A stretch of 64,000 nucleotides of DNA, from NCBI GenBank assembly GCA_037043455.1, contig JAWPHD010001287.1, positions 248,001 to 312,000 of the forward strand, written 5' to 3'. Both the position numbers and the translations under genes were made by a program. The stretch comes from Cyrtodaria siliqua. Taxonomy: Eukaryota > Mollusca > Bivalvia > Adapedonta > Hiatellidae. A model generated the notes under the pieces. The model was not told where the DNA came from. It ran no database searches and was given only the letters and a program-made list of their open reading frames with translations. Positions 35,771 through 47,589 of this stretch are shown one piece after another (the stretch's first letter is position 1; every line of letters starts with the position of its first letter).

Positions 35771-38496
35771 ACAAGAGGCCCAAGAGGGCCTGTGGACGCT
35801 CTACTGGCTCAAGATAAAGTTTATGTATAAGGGGCCATAAGTCTTTCAAAAATAATTCAACCAGAACATGGCAATGATAGGTGCAACTAGTCTTAGTACT
35901 GATCATTCTCGCCAAGATTCACTGAAATCTGGCAAAGAGTTCAGAAGAGACTAATCTGGACAAAGTTTGTGTATTAAAACATTTAAAGGGTCACAACTCT
36001 GCCAAAAATTATTCAACCGAAATATGGCGATGATATGCACAACTAGGCTTGATACTGATCATCCTTGTCAAGTTTCGTCTATATCCAGCAAGGGGTTCAG
36101 GAGAACTAGCCCGAAAACAATTGTTGTATCAAAATCCTTTAAAGGGCCATAACTCTGCCAAATATCTGTAAACCGGAACGTGACAATGACAAGCCCAACT
36201 AGGCTTGGTGCTGATCATCCCTGCAAAGTTTCATTGAAATCTGGCGAGGGGTTCAGGAGAAGTAGATCAGACAAAGTTTGTGTATTAAAACCTTTAAAGG
36301 GACATAATTCTGCCAAAAAAAATCATTTAACCGGAATACGCCAATGATTTGCAAAACTAGATATGGAATTGATCATCCCTAAAAAGCTTCGTTTAAATCC
36401 GGCCAGAGGTTCAGGAGAACTAGTCAGAACAATGTTTGTGTATTAAAACCTTTAAAGGGCCCTAACTCCACCAAAAATCATTCAACCGGAACACGGCGAT
36501 GAAGTGCACAACTAGATAAAGAATCGATCATCCCTAAAAAGTTACGTTTAATCCGGCCAGGGATTCAGGAGAACTAGTAAGAACAAAGTTTGTGTATTAA
36601 AACCTTTAAAGGGCTATAACTCTGCCAAAATCATTCAACTGGAACACGGTGACTATGTACAACTAGGCTTGGTACTGATCATCCCTGCAAAGTTTCAATG
36701 AAATCCGGCCAAATAAAGGCCCTTTCATCTTAATGAGGCCACGATATAGCATATTTCAGAAAATCAAGGGCCATGACTTCGATGTAAATGGTCCAATCTG
36801 GATGGTTTTCGAACTCGTCCAAGCTTTCATCGATATTAACAATCTGATAAGTTTCTTAAAGATCGGATGAAAGATGAGGCCCTATCGTCTTAACGAGGCA
36901 AAATATAGGATTTTTAACTAAATGAAGAGCCATAACTCCACTATTACTGGTCCAATCTGGCTGTTTTTCGAACTTAACCGAGCTTTCATTGATATGAACA
37001 ATCTCGTAAAGTTTCATAAAGATCGCATGAAAAATGATGGCTCTATAATCTTAACGAGGCAAAATATAGCATTTTTAACTAAATCAAGGGCCATAACTCA
37101 TCCGTTACTGGTCCGATCTGGCTGGTTTTCGAAATTGTCTGAGCTGTCATTGATATAAACAATCAGGTAAAGTTTTGTAAACATCAAATGAAAGATGAAG
37201 GCCCTATCGAATTAACGAGGCAAAATATAGCACTTTTAACTAAATCAAGGGCAATAACTCCGCTGTTAATAGTCCGATCTAGCTGGTTTTTGAACTTGTC
37301 CGAGCTTTCATTGATAATAACAATCTGTGCAAGTTTGGTAAAGATCAAATAATAAATGAAGGTGCTAGAGTGTTCACAAGGCTTAATATGGCATTTTTCA
37401 GCAAAACAAGGGTCATAACTCCGTTGAAATTACATCAATCTTGCCGGTTTTCAAACTTGTTAAAGTTTTCATTGATATAAAGACACTGGCAAAGTTAAGT
37501 AAAGATCCGATTAATATTGAAGGCCCTAGAGTGTTCACAAGGCAGAAAATAGCATTTTCCAGAAAAACAAGGGCCATAACTCCGGTGTAACTGATCTGAT
37601 TTAGATGGTTTTCGAACTTGTTCGAGCTTTTATTGATATTAACAATCTGTGGAAGTTTGGTAAAGATCAAGTAATAAATAAAGGTGCTAGAGTGTTCACA
37701 AGGCAGAAAATGCCATTTTTCAGTAAAACAAGGGCCACAACTCCGGTGTTACTGACCAAATTCAGCCGATTTTCGAACTTGTCCAAGCTATAATTGGTAT
37801 TAACAATCTTTGCAAGTTTGGTAACGATCAAATAATAAATGAAGGTGCTAGAGCGTTCACAAGGCAGAAAACAGCAATTTCCAGAAAAATCAAGGGCCAT
37901 AACTCCAGTGTTACTGATCCGATTTGGCTGGTTTTCAAACTTGTTCGAGCTTTCATAGATATAAACAATCTGTGCAAGTTTGGTAAAGATCAAATAATAA
38001 ATGCAGGTGCTAGAGTGTCACAAGGCTTAATATGGCATTTTTTAGCAAAACAAGGGCCATAACTCAAGTGTAATTATTCCGATCTGGCTGGTTTCCGAAC
38101 TTGTCCAAGCTTTCATTGATATTAACAACCTGTTAAAGTTTGGTAAAGATCGAATGAAAAATGAAGGCCCTATGGTAGTAACAAGACAAAAGTTAACGAC
38201 GGACGGCCGGCCGGACGGACGGACGACGGACAACTCGTCATCCTAAAAATGAAACAAAACTATGAATAAATATCAAATAATAAAAAAAATATTAAACAAT
38301 TAAAAAAATGAATAAAAATAATTATCAAAAAAATAAATCAAAAACAAAACAAAACGTAAAACAATTTATACATATATTTAAAAATAATTTAAACAACAAA
38401 AAATATACTAATAATAAAAAAAAACACGCAAAGCATCTGTTAAAGTTTGGTAAAGATCGGATGAAAAATGAAGGCCCTTGGTCGGTAGAGCTAAAA
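35771..38496 (+). mobile_element. Family B composite element, copy 3
   Basis: Begins ACAAGAGGCCCAAGAGGGCC and repeats the three-block order of copy 2, without its MITE. GGACGGCCGGCCGGACGGAC near 38200 is the microsatellite. The B-type 3' hairpin is damaged: CAACTCGTCATCC runs into an A-rich stretch (38245-38430), a partial unit, and finally GGTCGGTAGAGCTAAAAA. Confidence 0.8.
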
Positions 38497-38499
38497 ATC

Positions 38500-39285
38500 A
38501 TCAGCTCCAAAAAGTAGGTCAAGGTCACAGATGAAATCCATGCGTCCAACCCAAGACTACGCCAAAATAGAATATTTTTTCTTCCAAAGATTAAGCTATA
38601 AATAATAATAACGGATAGTGATGCAAATGTAACAATTAAAGTTATCTGCCCTTTTCTTGAATGGTAAAGGTCACATCTACATTTGCTTTGTCACATTGCG
38701 ATGTACCACCCAAGATACAACCATAAGCAAAGTTTGAAAGATCTAGTGTATACAGTTTGTGAGAAAATGACCTAAACGCAAAACTTGAATGTTGCTGCCG
38801 CCGAAAAGCAACACCTATGTCTTCATATATTCTTCAAAAACGTGAGATAAAAATTGATGTGTGTCCCTCATATAAGGAGTTTATGATTCGGCAGCCAATT
38901 CTGCTATGAGTTTAGAGGAAGATGCTTGTATTGTTGTCATCAATTCAACTGTTCTGCTTAGGTTCTATTAAAACTGTATTTTATACAAGAAATACAATAC
39001 TTCAGTAGTTATTTATCTAAAACATAACTGTTTGCATTTTGTGTACAACTCAGTCCATATTGGTGTTTCATGTTTCATTTTCATCCCTTAGAAATGATTT
39101 CCCTTTAAAAAGTGAAATGTTTGTTTTTCTCTTTAGTCAGTATTATTTTTGTTTGTTTGAATAGTCTTTTACGTAATTTTCATCACATGTTAGGACATCT
39201 ATGATGGTAATTTTTTGTGGTAGAGGTAGATCATCCCATTTTTCCTGGGTTACAAACCAATACTATATACCTCCCGCCATTTTCT
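38500..39285. other. Intergenic, no recognised gene
   Basis: Contains GGTCAAGGTCACAGATGAAA-type sequence common in degenerate dispersed repeats. No coding evidence. Confidence 0.4.
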
Positions 39286-39289
39286 CACC

Positions 39290-39390
39290 TGACAAGTCAA
39301 GCTCCCAGTGGGAATCGAACCCGTAGCAGCGAGAGGCGAGAAAGTTTTAGATGCAGCGTCTTTACTACCTCGGCCATGAATGTGCCTTCT
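39290..39390 (-). mobile_element. tRNA-like SINE head remnant
   Basis: On the minus strand CATGGCCGAGGTAGTAAAGA (A-box-like) is followed by TACGGGTTCGATTCCCACTG (B box). The anticodon region is disrupted, so this is not a working tRNA. Confidence 0.55.
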
Positions 39391-39808
39391 TTAGTGACGT
39401 TAGTAATCTTGATAGCAGTTAAGATAAAAAGGGAAGTGTTACATAGACAGACGGACGGACGGGCAGAAATTACAAAAAAAACACTTTATGAGTTGAGACA
39501 AAATGATGATAAACATGATGTTTTGATAAGGTCACAGTTTACTGTTATTTATAAATGTGGTGATGAAGAACTGTGGTACTTATGATGAAGAACTGTTTGG
39601 TACTTATGATAAGTAGAGCTCTTTTGCCAGCATGTAAGTATAGGCGCGTAGCTAGACCAGTTTCATCATATGCTGACTGCAATGCTTATAAACGAATCAT
39701 TAAAACAGCTTTGACGGTCAAGGTCAGGACTTAGTTTATACAGAACTAGAAAATTAATGTGTGCTTTTTGTAGTGTCCGAAACCAGGTTTTAACTAATGA
39801 ATTGGAAG
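39391..39808. other. Intergenic, no recognised gene
   Basis: Contains a short GACGGACGGACGGGC tract (about 39451) like the family A/B microsatellite and a duplicated GATGAAGAACTGT at about 39562 and 39583. Nothing coding. Confidence 0.4.
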
Positions 39809-39812
39809 TTAA

Positions 39813-40327
39813 AGGGACACTGTCCGTAAGTAAGCAGATATTGAGCATAACCAAATAACTGTCTGACTTTTATTCAGTGAAATATATACATGAAAACATG
39901 AGCATAGACACTAAGAAGTCTGTAGTAATACATTCGTGAGTTTGAAAAAAAAAAGCTTAAATTATTATTTGTAAATAAAGTGGGACCCACCGTATTTACC
40001 TTTTCTGCGATCACATGACTTCCATTGGCGCATTAGGTTTTCACCATAGTATTGAGTGCGTAATATATGTATAGCCCTCTTATCTCAGTTGGGAGCTAGG
40101 TCGACCACTTTACGTTCACTATTAATACCGCGAGTGTAATTTTAGTTTGGGCTGCGAGTTCAAACGCCCGAAATGGTTTCTCTTTTTTTTTGTACCGCGA
40201 CTGAATTCCTTCAAACAATCCTGCTTTAATTAGTAAATATTCAGTAATGTTTGGTGTGTAATGTTTGAGAACATAAATAATGTGTGTTTTATAAGCTAAA
40301 AGTTACCGACAGTGTGGGACTGTCCCT
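39813..40327 (+). mobile_element. TTAA-flanked MITE with tRNA-like insert, copy 2
   Basis: Same element as 32478-32987, flanked by TTAA (39809-39812 and 40328-40331) at an unrelated target (GGAAG / ACAAA). The right terminus carries a small duplication (CAGTGTGGGACTGTCCCT). The tRNA-like block is conserved (TATCTCAGTTGGGAGCTAGG, GCGAGTTCAAACGCCC), with a deletion of one CTCACG-type repeat. Confidence 0.85.
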
Positions 40328-40339
40328 TTAAACAAAAAA

Positions 40340-41180
40340 ACAAACAAAAAAATGTTCAAAGGTTTTTGTATTATTCCAACCTTTGACCCGACACATATAT
40401 ATAAAAGTAATTTAAGGGTTGTCAGTTTGCTAGAAGTAAAAATAAATAAACTAGTTACGAACACGACGAGTTTTCTGTGTCACATTTTAATGAAACAATA
40501 ATAGCACTGACATTTTGTATAGATCGTGCATTATAAAAATGTTAGTTTACTTTAATATATCGTCGAACCATCTGTTTTCGCACACCTTGTGATTTCGGAC
40601 GATTCAGGAAATGACATATGCGCGCGTTTCTTGTGTGAATTCCGTCATCACTTTTGATGTCCGTCTGCTAAGCCTATAGTTCAAAACATCAAACAGAAAA
40701 TTGAAGCAATTTTCAGCTCTACGGACATTATTATTTCTCATGTTCCTCCATCTACCGGTGTATTTATCATTAAATACCTTCCATTAAAAGAAAATTCAAG
40801 AATATTAATATTATTTTGCAATACTATATGGAGTTGATCTTTTATCTTTCTTTAGCCATCAACAAATTCGGTTTTCATCAACCTCTTTTATCGTAATTGG
40901 GTCAAGTCACGGCGGGTACCTGCAAAAAACGATGACGCAATATCGGTGTTTATGTAAAAAAGCCATCTGGCAAGTGGTTATTTCATAACCGTTTGCCCCA
41001 AAACTTTCATGACTGACATGTGACCTAAGTTTTGAACACAGCAGATGCAAACATTTTACAAACTTTTACTTTTCCGAGAAGATGAATGTATTTGTTTTTT
41101 TTAATAATTATGTTCACGCTATCACGGCCAACTCATGTGCTCATTGTCCTGCTGTTGGAACTGACCCTCTTCCGGACTTG
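40340..41180. other. Intergenic, no recognised gene
   Basis: A GTTTTCGCACAC block at about 40578 resembles the end of the 41478-41947 MITE. No coding signal. Confidence 0.4.
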
Positions 41181-41183
41181 CGA

Positions 41184-41471
41184 AAAATAAATTAAACTGT
41201 TTTACCCCTTTGCAATAATTGCAAGTGATTGGGAAAAGAGCCAGTTGTTGCCATGCCTTTTTGGAAACAATAACACATACAGTAACACAATTTCATATTG
41301 TTATCTATTGTAGTTTTTAAAATACCACATTTTCCCACTCATCAAAGCTCATCGCCACAGTAAATTAACTTCGCCAAAAAATAAAATAAAAAAATAAAAT
41401 AAAATGCCTACCTACCTACCCAATTTTTTTCAGCAATGTTACAGTAAACACAGGTATAATTTTATTTGGCC
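41184..41471. mobile_element. PIF/Harbinger-like MITE, right half
   Basis: Matches 35340-35597 (CTGTTTTACCCC, GCAATAATTGCAAGTGATTG, GCCTACCTACCTACCC) and ends AGGTATAATTTTATTTGGCC followed by TAA. The left TIR is missing. Confidence 0.7.
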
Positions 41472-41477
41472 TAAGCG

Positions 41478-41947
41478 GCTTTAGTTTTCGCACACTTAAT
41501 TTAATTAGTTTTTCCCCCCAAGATGCAATGTTTTCATACGGGTAATTTTATGCAAATCAGTTGACCTGGTTTTATGTAAAATTGCCAACACAGAAAAAAT
41601 AGCAAAGTATCCACTATTATTTTACTTTAAAAGAAGAAAACAATGCCTTGTATTTGCTTTGTGTTGTTTTAAAGAAAAAAATGAGTCGGGGGTGTTTTCA
41701 GCGGGTCGGTCGGGTTACAGTAAACTCAGGTATAATTTTATTTGGCCTTACCGTAAGAAAAAATATGTAGGTCATACATTTACAAATCTTACCAGATGAA
41801 AAGTAAATTAAATTTGATAATTGTCTAGGTAGTTTTTGCTGCAGACTGAATAGTTTATTCCATCTAGCATCTTATTAAGTTAACTGTGTACTTTTCACTG
41901 ATATTATGATACCAATTATCGCTAAGTGTGCGAAAACTAAGAGGCCG
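41478..41947. mobile_element. MITE with GTTTTCGCACACTTA ends
   Basis: CTTTAGTTTTCGCACACTTA at the left and TAAGTGTGCGAAAACTAAG at the right are inverted repeats of about 19 bp. Inside, at about 41665-41750, is an inverted left end of the Harbinger-like MITE (GGTCGGTCGGGTTACAGTAA), so two elements are nested or fused. No duplication is clear. Confidence 0.55.
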
Positions 41948-41972
41948 AGGATATATATTCAATCAAAAATGA

Positions 41973-42823
41973 CAGGGCTCCAAGAATAGGATAGCCCGAT
42001 GCCCGGGGCTAGTCCAATCTGAATCCGGGCTAGTCTCTGTTTCAAAAATGGTTGCCCGTCGGGCTAGTCTAAAAAAATCTCGGGGCAATCAAAAATCCAA
42101 CCAGAAATTGTGTTTAATTGCGTGTAATTTGCAGCCGTATTTGTTGAAAATTATCTCCCTTCATTAAAGTTCATAAATTTGAAAGCGCGCATTTCATTGG
42201 TTGATTACATGATTTGAACCAATCGCATTACAGCTTTCATATTCACGCAAATTTGTCACGTTGGACAGAAGAAGAAAGATCACTCGAATATTAACAGTTT
42301 GAACGTAGATTTCGTTTTAATATACGTTTTGTTCGATGAATTGCTGTTTAATCTTTTTCTAAATAGCAAGTCTGTATCTTAAAAACGCTTAACAACGAAC
42401 GCTTATTCACAAAAGCAAGCTGTAAATAACACCGGGAACGCGCACCTGTTTTAGATGGTTTAATTTGCGGGACCCGGAACGGTTTTTGACGTGATTTGCG
42501 GCGCGATCCTAAAACTGTAAAAGAAAATAATATTGTTTTAGTTATGTTAGTTATGTGATGCAATGGATAAATAAAAGGAAAATAGAGCCTTCTAGTTTGA
42601 TTCTAATCAAATGTGTATTATTAAATTAATTAAATAAAACAAAGTAAAAAAGCAAAACATTCGACTTCGACAAAATAATGTACCGGCAACTATTCATTGG
42701 TAATAATAATTTCGGGGCAAGTTAAAAAAAATCAGGGCAAGTGACTTTTCAGTCAGGGCAAGTGGACTTTTGAAATCTACTTGCCCTGGGCTATTCCCCA
42801 ATTTTAATTTTCTTGGAGCCCTG
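41973..42823. mobile_element. hAT-like TIR element, 5-bp AATGA duplication
   Basis: The left end CAGGGCTCCAAGAATA and right end AATTTTCTTGGAGCCCTG are inverted repeats. AATGA is directly duplicated (41968-41972 and 42824-42828). Internal GGGCTAGTC and GGGCAAGTG repeats lie at each shoulder. At 851 bp it is too short for a transposase and contains no convincing ORF. Confidence 0.8.
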
Positions 42824-42829
42824 AATGAG

Positions 42830-44030
42830 TATCATAAGATGCTAATTGGATGAAATAATAGTTTTTTATATATAGTATACATATATAATTATGCATATAA
42901 CATGAAGAGTGTATTAGAATTAACAAAATCAAAATCAAGTATTCCTCATTCTTTGTTTAATGTAACCTTTCAATTTTCACCCATTTTAATTTTCTTGGTA
43001 TCACCTTTTCATAGCAAATTTTCCTATCTGATGCATATAGTTTTGAAGATATGTTTGTATCAAAAAATAGACTATAATGCATTGCTGAAAAATGAGAATT
43101 TTAAAGTGAGACTGCATAACGCCCAAAAATGGCAATTTTTGAGGTATATTTTTTGATCGCGACAAAAGTTACGGTTACGGCACATAATCTCACGTTTTAA
43201 ATCATAGATTTGAAATCAGTTGGTAAAAGTATTACTGCAAGGGGGATATAACATGCAAAATGTACAAAAGAATCAAATACTGTGTTTTAGCCGAATAGAT
43301 GGTTTACAAACAGCTTTCAATCAAACTCTAATACAACGTATTTATTTATGTACATGACAATGACACAATGAAAAATGATCAGGATAATGACCATGCAGGT
43401 TAATTGATTTGCCTCCGGGCTATAAACAGGACTCAGATAGCAGAAAACCGAATGAAATAAACAAAAATTGCCGATAAACAGCAAATTTAAGAAACATATT
43501 AATTATTAGTAGGAAAATATGAATATTTACATTATGTTTGGACGCGAATTCATGATCACGCGAATAAATCACAGACCCGGTGATACGCGAACTTAAAGTC
43601 ACGCGGAAATAATGTGATTTACAGTATTCATGAATAAATATTCATATTCATCACTCTGTATTCGTGATATGTATCGTAATCGCCAGCTATTGTATTCGTT
43701 ACTGCCGTTCGAGTCCGGAAAACATTTACTTTGTCCATTATATTTCATCAGGCATAACTATGCAGGAAATTCTGGTGGTTTGGTGAACATTTTGCAAGAA
43801 TGAAGCAAGATACGCATGTCGTAGCGGAGACCAGACGTGACCTATATTTCTATATAGAAGATCACAGTAACCTGAAATTTTGCATGATGTTAGATCTATG
43901 CATATAAGGAACACAATGGTGTAATTCGGTGAAAATCCTGCAAGTAATGAAAACAATATAAATAAATAAAAGTTGTACGCACAGACAAACGAATGAATGG
44001 ATGCACATACACCGGATGGGTAAATAAAAT
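42830..44030. other. Intergenic, no recognised gene
   Basis: Contains an AATTTTAATTTTCTTGG fragment echoing the neighbouring element (about 42985) and a CGCGAATAAATC / CGCGAACTTAAAGTCACGCG stretch near 43558-43605 that looks like an old dispersed repeat. No protein-like ORF. Confidence 0.4.
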
Positions 44031-44354
44031 TACCGCATTTCCCCGAACAGTAGCAGTTGGAAGATATATATATGCAAAATGAAAAGGGGGCAGTCTCTTA
44101 TTAGTTTTTCCTTCTTTTTTTTTTTTTTATTAATTTAGGGTTATATCTGTACTTAAAAGCAACTATGGCCAGACTGTATACCCCAAACTGAGCCTCAAAT
44201 GTCATTAACACTAAATCTTGTCTTTTTATTTTACAAAAGATCGAAAGTGTATTGAATTTTGAAGATGTTTTGAATTTTTGAATTTTCTAAGAAGGCAACA
44301 TTGGTTTCTCAAAAAAAAGAAGGTGGGGGCGCTTTTATTAGGGGAAATATGGTA
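44031..44354. mobile_element. mariner-like MITE with TA flanks
   Basis: TACCGCATTTCCCCGAA at the left is mirrored by AGGGGAAATATGGTA at the right. Next to the right TIR is GTGGGGGCGCTTTTATTA. TA at both outer edges fits Tc1/mariner-type target duplication, but the TIR is short and imperfect. Confidence 0.55.
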
Positions 44355-44497
44355 GATGAAAAATGTTTTGATAGAATGATGATGAAAATAGTTTATGACA
44401 TTTTATGTTATAGAACTTGGGGCTGAAATTCGACCCCATCCCTTGCCAAAAGGTTTTTCTCCTCTTTTATTGAATAAAATTCTCCTCAGTTTCTAAA

Positions 44498-44734
44498 ACA
44501 AGAGGGCCAAGATGGCCCTGAATCCATCACCTTAATGATGCAAAATACAGCATTTTAAACTAAATCAAGTGCCGTAACTCCGCTGTTACAGGTCCGATCT
44601 AGTTGTTTTTCGAATTTGTCCGAGCTTTCATTGATATTAGCAATCAGATCAAGTTTGGTAAAGATCGGATGAAAAATGAAGGCCCTATAGTCTTAATGAG
44701 GCAAAATATAGCATTTGTCCAATAGAGCTAAAAA
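44498..44734 (+). mobile_element. Miniature family B element with one unit
   Basis: Starts ACAAGAGGGCCAAGATGGCC, a 5' hairpin with stem AGGGCC/GGCCCT (44503-44519), which differs in bases from other B copies but keeps pairing. It has about one 163-bp unit and ends GTCCAATAGAGCTAAAAA, with no microsatellite and a broken 3' hairpin. Confidence 0.75.
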
Positions 44735-45258
44735 TGAAATCTTAGATTTAAAAAAAAAGAAGAGAAAAACAAATGTTTACCTCCAGTGGGCTTTGAACCC
44801 ACAGCTTTTAAGCTTCCCAGTGCAAGAAGTAATTCAAAGATGTTTGTATGGTGGCCATTGTGGATGTCACGTTTAACTTGTTTTAACAAATTTGAAAAAC
44901 ATCCATAAAAGGATCATCCATGTGAAGTTTGGTCAAGTTTGGCCAAGCTGTTTCTGAAAGAAGATTTGAAGATTATCCCTATACAAGTCTATGTAAAACA
45001 TGTGACCTCTGGGGCAGGCCAAATGTGACCCCCGGATCACCATTTGCACAGAACCATAAGCTTATGGTAAATGCAAAATATTAAACCTCTGGCTCTTGCA
45101 GTTTCAGAGATTTTTTTAAAAGTTTTTCCTAGATAAAAGTCTATGTAAAACATGTGACCCCTAGGGAGGGGCCAAAAGTGACCCCAGGGTCACCATTTGA
45201 ACAAACTTGGTAAAGGGCCATAAGCTTATAGTAAATGCAAAATATTAACCCTCTAGCT

Positions 45259-45501
45259 CCAGTGTTTTTTTCCCCCAATTTTAAGACAAAAAATCCCAAT
45301 TGAAAGAAAAAAAAGAAAAGCTTTAATGTACTGAGAACGAAACGCTTTTAAATGCCTCTGTTGACTGAAAAGAGTATTTAAAAAACAATTATTAAATGAA
45401 AGTTTTACTGTATTTTTTTTCCAATTTTATGAAAAATCGCGCTAAAATTAACTATCGCTACGGTATGGGTTATGTTCCCAAAGTATAGAAAAAAACACTG
45501 G
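45259..45501. mobile_element. MITE with CCAGTGTTTTTTTC ends
   Basis: CCAGTGTTTTTTTC at the left and a run ending AAAAAAACACTGG at the right form inverted ends. It sits in a family C unit whose intact form reads CTCTGGCTCTTGCAGTTTCA. A related end (AAAAAAACACTGG) closes the scrap at 31690-31795. Confidence 0.6.
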
Positions 45502-45715
45502 GCTTTTGTAGTTTCAGAGAAGAAGATTATTTTTTTCCCTATATAAGTCTATGTAAAACTGACCCCAGGGATGGGCCCAATTTTACCCCAGGGTCACCAT
45601 TTGAACAAACTTAGTACAGGACCATTATAAGCTGATGCTACATGTAATACATGAAAGCTCTGCGCTTTATGGTTCCAGAGAAGAATATTTTTTACGTCTT
45701 TTCCTATATGTCTAG

Positions 45716-45976
45716 TAGGCCAAAAACAAAAATAGGTCCGTTTCTGGTATTTTCCCCCCAGAAAATGAGGGTAAGTTGGTAGGATTATTTTGTTTTTAGA
45801 ATTAATCCTTACTATACTAAATTCAAATCTAGAACATCATAAGCATTTTTTCTTGAACATATTACATAATATGAGTGTTCCACAATACTTACATGCCTAA
45901 AACATGTTGTGCCCTAAATGGGCCTTAAAAATAGGGTCGGTCGGAAGACCAAAAACAACTTTTTTTTTTGGCCCTA
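45716..45976. mobile_element. Harbinger-like MITE relative, diverged
   Basis: TAGGCCAAAAACAAAAATAG at the left and TTTTTTTGGCCCTA at the right are weak inverted ends. The interior GGTCGGTCGG and AAGTTGGTAGG resemble the shoulders of the 35228 and 46379 elements. Confidence 0.4.
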
Positions 45977-46378
45977 TAAAAAACATGCAAAATCTCAATA
46001 TACAGACTGGATCCCCAGGGCACGGCCATTTTTGACCCCGGGGCACGGCCATTTTGACCCCAGGGACTTTATTTAAAACTTGATAGTCTAGGTGTTGGCG
46101 AACATTTTAAAAGAAAATCTGTCGAAATCTGTCCAGCAGTTCTTGAGAAGATTTCAACCATATATGATAATGGTGGCCATCTTGGATGTCGTGCTGAACT
46201 AATTTTAACAAATCTAAAAAGCATTCATCTAAGAATCATCCATGTGAAGTTTGGTCAAAATTGATAAAATTCTTAGCATTTATTTCTTCTTATTATTTTA
46301 CATATATTATCAATATAATCACCAGTTAGTAATATGCAACAACAACTTGCTTTATAATATTCTTATAATTAGTATTAA

Positions 46379-46711
46379 GGCCAATAAAAAACAACCTGTG
46401 TTTCCGGTGGCCCGACTGACCCTATTTTTAAGGGGTCGACCCTAAAACTTTTTATGAAAAAGAACAAAAATAAAAAATAATTAAAAAAAAAAAGAAATTG
46501 TTCTGACCAATGATTTATCACAATATATCGAGCTAAACTGACATCACAGAGAAACTTTCAGTTGTATCATCAACTTGTATTGGGTTTATGAGATAAATAC
46601 ATGTAAAATCTCACAATATCTTGCTCCAAAAAAAAAAAAAATGCCTACCGACCTACCCTGTTTTGTTAGAGCATGCAATAGGAAACACACCTAATTTATT
46701 TATTTTTGGCC
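46379..46711. mobile_element. Harbinger-like MITE
   Basis: GGCCAATAAAAAACAACCTG and, inverted, the right end TAATTTATTTATTTTTGGCC, with GTGTTTCC / GGAAACAC just inside. The shoulders CCCGACTGACCCT and CCTACCGACCTACCC match the 35228 family. The flanks are TAA and TTA, so the exact duplication is uncertain. Confidence 0.65.
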
Positions 46712-46716
46712 TTAGT

Positions 46717-46777
46717 TATAAAGTGATCATAACGGTGACGGCACAAGTTTTTAAAAAATAATGATTGCCGTGTCTCT
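46717..46777. mobile_element. Truncated TTAA MITE end
   Basis: TGATTGCCGTGTCTCT followed by TTAA matches the right end of the 59624-59884 element (AGATTGCCGTGTGTCCCT). Only about 60 bp remain. Confidence 0.5.
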
Positions 46778-46983
46778 TTAAAGTAGCTATCCTGCCAACT
46801 ACAGGAAAATTTTACATTGTACATCATTTCTAAAACTACTGGCGACATGGTATATATTAATCAGAGCATTCTCTAACCTTACCTGCAGCACTTTTTACGA
46901 TTTTGATTTTTCATCTGGCTGTGTACAAAAGCCACAACAAAAAAAAAGAAAGAAAAAGACATTTAGTGTCACTCAGAGTTTAA

Positions 46984-47234
46984 CTGAATTGAATGTTGTT
47001 TAACGGCTCATCAACACAGTATAGGTTATTTAGAGCCGCCCCAGAGAGAGGGGAAGGATACATATGAATCCGGGAACCTGCCCTACTCTTATTATCGAAT
47101 AGATTCCTATGGTTCTTTAACGTGCTCGGAGGATAGACCGATACACAGGACCGCCCGGATTACGTCCCCATCCGACGGACAGGGCTAAGGGAACGTGTCT
47201 TGCCCAAGAACACACATACGGAACTCAGTGGCAC
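46984..47234 (-). mobile_element. tRNA-derived SINE body, 5' truncated
   Basis: Minus-strand copy of the SINE at 12572-12890: the tail AACATTCAATTCAGTT lies at the low-coordinate edge, with GTTAAAGAACCATAGGAATC and CTTGGGCAAGACACGTTCCC. The tRNA head is missing. Confidence 0.8.
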
Positions 47235-47384
47235 TTCACTCAGAGAATGCTCGGATTAGGTATATATATAACTTACGTATAATGAGAAGCCAAACTCTAT
47301 ATACACAATATAAACAGTTTTAACCAACTAGACTGAAACCCGAAACTGGAAACTGGAGCGTCAAATTAAAAAAATTACGCAAGT

Positions 47385-47583
47385 GGAGGGCTGTGGTCTA
47401 GTGGTAGAGCGTTGGACCCATGATCGAAACGACGTTGGTTCGATCCCCGCCATTGCCATATGCATTGTGCCCCTGAGAAAGACACTTTATCTGCATTTGC
47501 TTAGTACTGGTTCTACCCAGGAAGACATCGAAAGTGATTCATATAAGTTCATAGAGCTTTCGTTACAATCGATTTAAAATAAA
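47385..47583 (+). mobile_element. MetaSINE-like tRNA-derived SINE
   Basis: GGCTGTGGTCTAGTGGTAGA (A box) and ACGTTGGTTCGATCCCCGCC (B box) form the tRNA-like head. The body GCCCCTGAGAAAGACACTTT, ATCTGCATTTGCTTAGTACT resembles the conserved central domain of MetaSINEs (BivaMD type), from memory. The tail GTTACAATCGATTTAAAATA then AAT ends it. The hAT-like element at 47590 is inserted at its 3' end. Confidence 0.75.
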
Positions 47584-47589
47584 TAAGTT

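Larger units (their letters stand above)
44830..46260 (+). repeat. Family C tandem repeat (about 190-bp units), interrupted
   Basis: Units carry AAGTCTATGTAAAACATGTG, GACCCCAGGGTCACCATTTG, CATAAGCTTATRGTAAATGC and CTCTRGCTCTTGCAGTTTCA. Three to four units are visible, with MITEs at 45259-45501 and 45716-45976. The same family occurs at 59480-60860. Confidence 0.7.

Noticed and set aside
39217..39585. 122-codon plus-strand ORF
   Set aside because: It overlaps a tRNA-like SINE head read on the wrong strand and a GGAC microsatellite; no domain.
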